In this document: in pieces, positions 23,709 through 33,600 of the stretch
Numbering within the stretch: the stretch's first letter is position 1
Layout: every line of letters starts with the position of its first letter
NCBI RefSeq assembly: GCF_027244095.1
Contig: NC_069670.1
Coordinates: forward strand, 14,713,320 to 14,777,319
DNA: 64,000 nt
Source: Hemicordylus capensis
Taxonomy: Eukaryota; Chordata; Lepidosauria; Squamata; Cordylidae
Direction of reading: 5' to 3'
The notes under the pieces: generated by a model
The model's input: only the letters and a program-made list of their open reading frames with translations
What the model was told of the DNA's origin: nothing
The model's database searches: none
Translations under genes and position numbers: made by a program

Positions 23709-24617
23709 GTTCACAGCAAGCTAGACACATAAGCAGACATACCACAGGCAAGTAGCTACAGGAGGGTGCCGCTGCCTGCTCCACACACCTACCCAAGCCC
23801 TGCCAGGGGCCAGGAGAGATCAAAGTCACACACATCACAGAGAGACAGCCCAACAACAGGAGACAAAGGGTGTGCAGACAGGCACTATTAGCCCAGAGTA
23901 GCAGCTTCCCGTCAGCCTTTGATTTGCTGACACATTAAAAACAACAACACCCCACCGGTGAGTTGGACGCTGAAGCACACGTGAGAGTGTCCACAGCCCC
24001 TGGGACGAGATCAGGGCCTTGGCGCCTTGCCTCCCACTGCAGGGGAAGCGACCACATGAACCAGAGTAACGTCTTTAGCGGGCACAGTTCCCTAGAGAGG
24101 CAGAGTGGCTTGTGAAGGACCCATTAGCAACCAGCCAGAGGCTCACACTGCCCTGGAGTTCCGTGTTCTTGCAGGCTGGGGTGGAAGTCTTCAGATCCCC
24201 GAATCAGGGCACAGGGCTTAAGGTGCTTCCTGTGCAAGGCAGGAAGTCAGGCCTGAAGGGAAGGGGCCCCTCTCCCACCCACTCCTCCTTGCAGGGCGAG
24301 GACTTCCAGAGCGGGTTTCAGTGCAGGGCTCGCCAAAAAAAAAGCCAAAGGGCCACACCGGCCAAAGGGTTCAGAGGCAGGAGCCCCTCGCTGAACCCAA
24401 CAGCACGCATTCCTGCCAGGGCATGGAGTTTCAAATGCTTGTGGAACACAGGTCCCCCCTTTTCAGGACTCAAGGGATAGGCCACTGACCACAGCCACTT
24501 CCTCAGGGTGCAGCAAGGAACCAAATAAAGCTTTTGCTCTCGCCGGGAGAGAGAGAGAGAGAGAGAGAAAGTGGGGAAGCAAGGAGGGAGACTTTCCTTG
24601 GGGGCACCAAGGCCAGG

Positions 24618-27600
24618 TCACACGTCGTAGTTGGGCACGTAGCTGTAGGAGGGCCCGCTGGCCAGTGGAGAGGTGCAGTTGCATGGGAAGAACCAGCAGA
24701 TCACGAGCCCTGGGCAGGGAGAGAGGGAAGGCTGCTGTGAATACCGAGACGAATCTGACGAATCTTGATAGACTGCTTTTCAGCCCAAGACCCCAAAGCA
24801 GTTTACATAGCTATGAATAAATAAAATGGCTCCCTGTCCACAAAGGGCTCACCATACAAAAAGGAAACACAAGACAGACAGCAGCAACGGCCCCTAGAGG
24901 AATGCTGTGCTGGGGATGGAGAGGGCCAGTTGCTCTCCCCCTGCTCACGGAAGAGAATTTTTTAAAAAGGTGCCTCTTTTGGAGAGGAGAGCTGGTCTTG
25001 TGGTAGCAAACATGGCTTGTCCCCTTAGCTAAGCAGGGTCTGCCCTGGCTGCATAAGAATGGGAGCCTTGATGTGTGAGCACCGTAAGATATTCCCCCCC
25101 TCGGGGGATGGAGTCACTCTGGGAAGAGCAGAAGGTTCCAAGTTCCCTCCCTGGCAGCATCTCCAAGAAAGGGCTGAGAGAGACTCCTGCCTGCAACCTT
25201 GGAGAAGCCGCTGCCAGTCTGTGAAGACGTTCCTGAGCGAGATGGACCAAGGGTCTGACTCAGTATACGGCAGCTTCCTATGCTGTTGAATCAGCAAGGG
25301 AGTGGCTTGTCGCAGGCCCTGGCTTCCACAGCTCGGGATGGACACCCCTCCACCCCCGGCCCAGCCACCCTTCTCGGACAAACCTCGGCCGAACACCTCC
25401 CGCAGGAGGGCGATCTTCGGCTTCCGCACGTGGGACACTTCTCGGTGCGCCTCCTTCCTGAGCCGATTGCGCAGCTGCTCGATGGGGGTCTCGTCCGTGA
25501 TAATGGAGACCAGCTGGGAGAGAAGAAGCAGAGAAAGTAGCACGCAAAGGTCCAGACCCATTCCAAGCAGCACTCCCACCCACCTTTTGTCCTGAGAAAT
25601 AGGAGCTTCCACTTTTTTCTGCTGCGTTGCCATCATTGGCCTGCTAGAAGCTGAAACCTCTCCCACCCTCACAAGCACCCATGTCACTTCAAGGCAGAGG
25701 TGATGCCTGGCTGTCCGAGGAACCAACCGAATGGGAGGGTGCACACCTCAGGGTTGGAGCACATGCTTCGGCTGCAGAAGCAGCCAGGTTCGATCCCTGG
25801 GGTCTCCAGCCAAAACAAAGGCTCTGCGGGAGCAGCCCTGGGAAAGACCTACAATCCTGGAGAGCCACTGCCAGTTACAGCAGAAAATACCGTCCTAGAC
25901 AGACTACTGGTAGAGGCTGTTCCTTCCTTCTGGAGGAATCATTGCTCAGTGGTAGAGGAAAACGCTTTGCTTGTTCAGTCCCTGGCATCTCCACTCCAGG
26001 GAAGACTTCTGCCTGAGGAATACTGAACCAGAAGAACTGATGGTTCCATCCCGTACAAGGCAGCTTCATATTGGCCAGTGCCCATGCCACCACTAACAAG
26101 ACACAATTTCGCTTCTGGTCCCATGCCCGTGCAATTTTGAAACTGCTCACATTCTGCTTTTGTTTTATAAGGACTCTTAAAATCAGAGAATTTGGCGGGG
26201 TGGGGTGGGGTGGTTGATTATCAAAGGCTAACCCACGTAGAGCAACTAACCTGGTCATAAAATATGACTGTGACGAAAAGCCCAAAGAGGATGGATTCCA
26301 CCAGCAAGACAATGTGGTGAGCACTAGAGGAGGAGATGGGAAAGAGAAAACATAGTCAGGGCTCTAGGCTCCTCAGAGGAAGAGTGGGGTATAAATGTAA
26401 AAATAAAATAAAGATGGGAAGGCGCGAATGGAGTGCTGGGGAGTGTAGCCGTCACCCTTGCTTTCCTCCTAGGGCTCTTAAGAGAGGGCTCCCTCTCTCT
26501 TCAAGGGCCCTCCCAGCACGGAGAAAAGCACAGTACAGTGGGATATGGCTCTCACATTGGCAAAAAAAACCCTTCCAGAGCGGCCTCTGCATGAAAAATA
26601 GCGAAGATCACTGGTGTAGAGCAACCCGACGTGGGAGAGGCAGCAAGGCGCCGAGATGGACACAGGAACCGCTCCCCCACCTCGGCTGCCCCCAGTTTCC
26701 AGAGGGACTGGCCCAGCTGCTCTGCAGCCGTCCGCTCAGCGCTTCTTCCTCTCCCTTCCCCAGGCCCTGAGCCAAATTCTGGAGCTCCAGTTGTTCTTGG
26801 CAAGAACTGTGTGACATGGCAGTTTCTTTAAAAAAAACCCAAAAACAAAAAAAACCAGCCCAGCCCTGAGAAGGCTGTGCTGAGGAATCTGCAGGGCCCC
26901 TGCTGAGACGACTCAGCCCTCCAGTGCCACATAAATTCATCAGCCTGGTGAGGAAAGGAAGAATTGGGCACTTACGTTTGGAGGTGGCTGCCAGAAACGC
27001 CTCCTTCGGCTCCTTCCGCTTTTCCTGCCAAGCCCTTGTCGGCGGGCCACAGCCAGGTGGTCAGGACCAGCCCCATGGCGTAGAGGCTGGCCAAGCCTGT
27101 GGCCGGAGAAGGAGGTCAGCAAAAGTCAGGATGGCTTACCAACAAAAAACAACAACCAACCACCCCTTCACTCCACTCTAACCCATTAGAGGGCCAGCTG
27201 CCGTTAACTCCCCAAAACGTGGCCAGGATGGAACTGCAGCCTCCTGTTTGTTAAACCGGCTTCAAGGGTGGCTCTGTGAATTCCTGACCACCACCGTTCT
27301 CCTTCAGTTTCTAGTCCTCATGGTCACAATTTTAGAAAACAGGTAGCAAAGGAAAGACAGGTTCGGACTGCGGGTCGGTTTGGACAGTTTTAAAGCTCTT
27401 TAACTGCCAGAGATGAACAAATTATTGGTGCAGAACTAAAGATGTGAAGGCCTAGGGGGGGAAATGTGTGTTGTGGGGGGCAGGTTTCTTTTTCTGGAAA
27501 ACTCGCCCGCCTCCCCAGCTTTTTTCAGAACCATTTCCCCACCCTGCCCCCATCCCCAGGCCTTCAGATCTGTGCACAACCCACCTCTGTGCACACACGA

Positions 27601-30600
27601 CCTCTTCCAGACTAATCAGGGCCTGCTAAGGGCACTCTGCCCATGGGCTCCCAAATTCTTGGCGCTTAAGGGACCTCAAGGGAGAATGGACAGAGCGGCT
27701 GAGGGGAGCAGCACACTTCTGGGCAGCTGGCGGCAGTAGGTTTTAGGAACTAAGGCCATTAGGTGAAGTGGCAAATGAGGAAAGAGTCAAGAGAAGGGCT
27801 TGCACTGGAGGCCTTGTGCTGGCACCACATCTCTAGTGTGGGGACAGGAAAGGGCACCCCAGGCAAGGGCTAATCTCAGCCCCGGAAGCAACAAAGATAT
27901 TGGTTAGAAACTGAGAACAATCCCCAGGTTTTTAAGGCAGAAGTTAAAGGCATGGCTGGGGCAAGAGCGGCCTCTAGAGGGAAAAGACAGCAAGGGCCGC
28001 ATCAGAGAACAACAGAATTTATGTTGGGCCAATGCCTGCTAGTGCAGAAGGAGAGGAGCTGGTGGGTCTCACCGCAGCACTCTTCAGACAGAGCTGTGCA
28101 CAGCTCAATCAAGCAGCACGAGCTTACTGGGCTCCAGGCCCGCAGAGGCCAGCAGGAGGGGCCGCTAAGCCAAGAGATCAACCAGGACTACTACCCCCGG
28201 CTGGTCCCTCCCAAGAAACCCCCTTCTGAACCACAGCGGTGTCTGCTTCCAACCTGCCTGTATAGAAGAGGAACTGGATGAAGTATTTCTGGTTCAGTTC
28301 GCCAACACAGTTGTTGATCCTACAAAAAAGGCGGAGTGTGTGCGTGTCAAAAGAAAGCCGAACCACGGACCTCGCGAATATCAGAGTTTCGTCGTCCCCC
28401 CACTCCGCCCCCGTTACAGGAAGGCAGGACAAGGTTGAAGTTGCCCAAGTGCTTTGCTGAACGACTCGGGGAAGCCCCCTCCACCAGTCCCTGAAACGTG
28501 CCACCCAAACCCCACTGTCGGTGCGTGTGGCCCCAGCCAGTGTCCCCTTCTCCGAGGGATCCCCAGATGTTGTGGACTACAACTCCCAGAATCCCCAGCA
28601 GCAACAGCTGTTGCTTGGGGCTTCTGGGAGTTGTAGTCAACAACACCTGGGAATCCCTGGGAGAGGAGAGACTGCCCCCGGCCACACCACCCCAGCCCCC
28701 CCCGCCCCCCTGCCTTGCCCCGCAAGCTTTGAGAACCTCACCAGGGGCAGTGATGATCCATGCGACGTATGCACCGGTGGCAGACGCGGCAGTGGTGAGC
28801 CCGCGGTGGCCGGTACGTCTCACAGCGGTTGCACACTGTCCAGTCTTCATTATTCTGGAGAGGGCGGGAGGAGGAAAGGATGCTTCAAAGGGAAACCTGC
28901 ATCACCTCCCTCCGGCTGCCGTGGGGCCAGGTCATCTGCACGCCCAGACCCCAGTTCCTCCCCAGGTGGTAAGCCTGTGACTCGGCTGTCTCACGGCAGA
29001 TCTCATGATTAAATATGCTTCCATTCAGAACGGAAACGGAAGAGCCAGAATATGTGGTGGGGACCCCAGGGAGAGGGCCATGGCGCAGTGAGATGCTCCC
29101 AGGTTCAAGCCCTGGCAGCGTCTCCAGATAGGGCTGGGAAAACCCCCTGCCTGGAACTTTGGAGAGCTGCTGCCAGTCAGTGTGGACCACACTGAGCTAG
29201 GTGGACTTAGGGCCTGATTCAGTATCAAGCAGCTTCCTAGGTTATGTGGTTAGTGCTGCGGTCGAGTCCATTCCTGGCTTCTCCGTTAAAAGGATCTTAG
29301 GTTGCAGGGGCTGGGAAAGGGCCCGAGACCTCGGAGAGAGATGCTGCCAGTTGCAGCAAACAATCCTAACCTGGAGGGACTACTGGCTTGACTCTGGCAG
29401 GACAGAATCCTTGCCTGGCGAAAAGGCTCACAAACTCACCCGGCTTTTCTTGTGTGACGAACTGCTGCCGCTCCGGAGATCAGAGAAGTCAATGGCAGTG
29501 TCAGGAAGTGGGACCATGCCTGAAAGAGGGAGGGGTGGGTGGGTCATATCAAGGCTGGCAGCCGCTCAAACCTCCCCACAATAAGGCCACCACATATTTT
29601 GTTGCTCTTATTTTCAGAGAAGGCTCTTGTCACTGGTCTTCAACCAACCCGATGTTCAAATCCATTTATTTCTCATATTTACAAACCGCCCCATATCTGG
29701 GGGGTTTTCAATTAAAACCTTAAATCACACAAAACAAATTAAAACCACCATCTAAAACGTTACGAACTAAAAGCCTGAGAAAATACGGTAGGTGTGTTTT
29801 CAAATGGGGATTAAACCATTCCTAATTGGGATTAAAAGGTCCTGAGCGTACATCCCGGGGAAATTTGGTTTCCATGCTTTCCTTGGCCGCCCAGATTCTT
29901 TGTTAGGATTTATACCCCATCTTTTCCAGAAGGTTCGCAACGGGTGACAGAAGTTTAATGGACAGTTAATAATACAATCAGTAACTGTATTTATGGGCCC
30001 ACAGCTCTGAAAGAACAGGGCAGTGGTGTGTGTAGTGGCTGAGAGGCCAAGAGCGAGAAATGCCAGGTTCAAGCCTCCAGTCAGCCATGAAACTCACAGG
30101 GTCACCTCAAGCAAAACATGCTCACGTTCCTGTCACTGTCCTTGGTTGGCTGGTAGCAGCTGCAGGATAATATTATATCCTTTTTAAAAGCCTGCAAACA
30201 TTTATTCTCCTTTCCTCATCCTCCACGGTGTGTCTTTTGCTTGAAGATAAAAAAAGTCCTTCTATAGCTAATGCAATATATATCCTTTTTTTTAAAGAGA
30301 AAAGACCACTCAATCCAGGAATGTAGGCTTGAAATCTTCAAGTGTATTTGCTATTTTCTTGATGGATGCATGTAAACCCAACTTCAGGGAGAACCGGTCT
30401 ATCAGTGGCTATGAGTCTGAGGGCTATAGGCCACCTCCAGCCTCAGAGGCACGATGCCTCTCAATCCCAGTTGCAGGGGAGTCACATGCTGGAGAGAGGG
30501 CATGCCCTCAACACTTGCCCGTGGGCTTCTCGGAGGCATCTGGTGGGCCACTGTGGGAAGCAGGATGCTGGACTCGATGGGCCTTCTTGGGCCTGATCCA

Positions 30601-33600
30601 GCAGGGCTGTTCTTAGGTTCTTAACCTCCCCCTGCCCCAAACCCCTCTAAAATCGAACTGAAAAATGTGGATGGAGGCTATTTATTTAGGATGCTTACCA
30701 TTTTTCAACCAAAAAAAGGTCTCAAGCCAGTTTACACCACAAGAGGAGTGAGAAGAAAGTTCCCTGTCCCAAAGAGGCTCGCAGCCTCCAAAACCCACGG
30801 GGCCGGGGCACCAGCAACGGCCCCTGGGCAGGAGCTCTGCCCTTGCTGAGCTGTAAGAGAGCTGCCATGGCGAGAAGGTGGCATCTATTATTTAGGGAAC
30901 AGCTGCTTCCCCACAGAACAGTTCCCGAGGCCGTTTATGTGGCAAAGAGACTGAGAAGATGGCTCCCTGCCCCAAAGAGGCTCCAGGCCGAAAAAGAAAC
31001 ACAAGGAGGACCCCAGCAGCCGCCCCCGGAGGGGCGCCACCATCTGGAGAAGAAGCCTCCTGTCCTGGCCCACTGAGCAGATGCGACTTAACAAGGCCAA
31101 TCTTTGCCTGAGGGGGCTGCTTGCAGCTTGCCCACTCTGCCCTTTTAAAAAACAATACCACCACCACCACCACCACACACACAAATCTGTAAGGGAGACC
31201 CCCAGCAACGGCCACTGGGGGGAATGCTACGCTGGGCTGAAGAGGGGAGGTTGCTCTCTCGCTCGCTCTGCTAAACAGCGGAGAGCTACCACTTTTAAAA
31301 GGTGCCTCTCTGCCCGAGCGGCAAGAGTTATTACCCACAGCTAGGAACAGAACCTCCAGGTTCCAAGGCAGTATACCTCTCAGATGCTGGGAACAATCAA
31401 CAAGGGATAGCTTTGACCAGAGGTGCACTCAGGTCATTTTGGAGCCTGGACCTAAAGGCCTTTGGAGGCCCACCCCCGCTACGCTTTCTGGAGCCCTTTG
31501 CTGCAAGTCAAACAACATCCCCCTATTCTGATCCCACATCTTGCTTGCCCCACTCTGTCTCTAAAGCACCCAGCACAGATCACAATCACACTCGGCCGCC
31601 GGGTGCGCTGCAGGCCAGCGGTGGCCGCACCACCGGCTTGGACTACCACAGCTCCCCTGGATGAAAAGATGGGCCCACAGCCCAACCCAGCAAGGCAAAT
31701 CCTCTGCATTTCTAAGCAAATCAACAAGTGAAGACGCAGCGATGGCTAGAAGGGACATGGAGAATCCAGGCCTTTTCTTTTCTCCTTTTAAAGTATATCG
31801 TGGATTAAGACAAAGTGCATCATGCATTAACACTGAGCCATGGGAACAGAACAAACCCCCGACAATGATGCAGGCCCGTTACTCAGCGGAGATGTTCTCT
31901 CCCTTAATGACGCAGCAAAAGGACATTAGCGTGATAAATATTTTGATTCTGCATTTGAAGAGGGGGCGGACAAGCGGGATGATACATTGAAACCGCGCCA
32001 GTTCGGCTTCGGCGCCAAGCACCACTGGCCAAGATGACCGACGGCCTCCCTCTGCCGAAGATAAACGCTCTTGAAGACCAGCAGGCCTGAGGGCCCCCTT
32101 CCAGGGTAAGACAACACTTTCAAGGAAGCCAAGGCGAACAACCTTGGATCCCAACAAGCAACCGCGGGAAAAATAATTCCAGCCAAAGGATGGGCCAGGC
32201 TTCTCCGTTTCTCGCAGCTGCTTTGCCTGGATGTGCTAAAACGGCATCATGGAAGAAGCAAGAAGCGAGAAGCTACAGAACATGGAAATGTGGGTCTGAG
32301 CAGTTTGTGGGGAGCTCAGTTTTCCCTGTTCAAAGAGGGGGCCGAGTGGCTTCGTCCCTCTCAGTGAAGCTGTTAGTTTCCCCCTTCTGCTCTTATTGCA
32401 TTTTCTTCTGATTTATAAGCAGTGTTTGAATTTCTTCGCTACACTGTAACAACACACATCTCAAATGTTGTTGTTAGCCACCTTGTGCATTCACAAAGTG
32501 GAAAGGCAAGCTATAAATATTTAAGATAAGAGTATGAGTTTCCAGCCCTTTTTGTTTGCCAAGGAAAAACCTGGCATTTGGATTTCGCACAAGGGATGGG
32601 GCTGTAGCTCAATGGCAGAGCAGCCGGTTTGCAGGCCGAAGGTCTCAGGTTCAATTGCCGGCAGCACCTCCAGGTGGAGTTGAGAGAGATTTCTGCCTGA
32701 AAACTTTGCAGAGGTTGTAGCAGTGTAGACAAACCTCAGTCAGACAGACCAAGGGTCTGACTTGGTATAAGGCAACTCCCTATGTTCTGATGGGACATAT
32801 AGGAAGCTGCCATATACTGAGTCAGACCATTGGTCCATCTAGCTCAGTATTGTCTTCACAGACTGGCAGCGGCTTCTCCAAGGTTGCAGGCAGGAATCTC
32901 TCGCAGCCCTATCTTGGAGATGCTGCCAGGGAGGGAACTTGGGACCTTCTGCTCTTCCCAGAGCAGCCCCATCCCGTAATAAGGGGAATCTCTTACAGTG
33001 CTCACACTTCTAGTCTCCCATTCAGATGCATCCAAGGTAGACCCTGCTTAGCTAAGGGGCTCAACCAATGGCCTTGAATGGACCACAGCACAGCACTCAT
33101 TCTGCCCAGCATCCTATTTCCAACAGAGAGCAACCAGACTTTGCTCATTTACCTTATCTAACATTTCATCCTATTTTTCTACGAGACCATTTTTCTAAGT
33201 GGTGGCTAACAAGTGACCTGTTCCTCTTCTTCCATTCTCTTTGCCATTTACACATATGGGGGAAAGAGCCAAGCTGCTGACAGAGTAACAGCTTGCTTTA
33301 GAGCCTCTGCTTCAGACTGTTATTTTTCTTTTCAGAATGAATAAGTAAATAAATAACTTTGTTAGCCGCCCCATAAGAAATTGCTCTCTGGGCGGCTACG
33401 GAGCTTTTCAGACTGTTATGTCATGTTTTATGTTTTGTTACAGTGGTCATGACAATAAATTAATTTACTTGCTCACACGTATGTACAGTGACCGTCACTA
33501 GCATTGTATTGAATTTTTGGTCGAAGGGAACTTCCAGTCCTATCCAGACATTACATTGTAAGCGCCTGTACACACTCACACACTTTTGTGTGAATGGCTT

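Larger units (their letters stand above)
17820..24617. other. Spacer between ADAMTS4 and the DHHC gene (convergent 3' ends)
   Basis: No protein gene is recognisable. Contents: a 5S-headed SINE (18301-18615), a poly-G run (19019-19031), a tRNA-headed SINE (21572-21732), a LINE 3' end (about 23170-23325) and a long CA repeat (23650-23706). Part of the right side is probably the 3' UTR of the minus-strand DHHC gene. A TTTATT at 23211-23216 (AATAAA on minus) is a weak poly(A) candidate because it adjoins the LINE fragment. Confidence 0.55.

Noticed and set aside
24995-25110. 5S rRNA gene
   Set aside because: Only the internal promoter part of 5S is present, and it is fused to SINE sequence; the same unit recurs many times.
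28254-28257. GT donor just after GGCAG for DHHC exon 5
   Set aside because: It shifts the frame of exon 6 into a Pro/Arg-rich sequence and destroys the third membrane segment; the GC donor keeps family similarity.
32599-32672. tRNA-like sequence as a real tRNA gene
   Set aside because: It continues directly into a SINE body and tail shared with many copies, and I could not form a proper acceptor stem.
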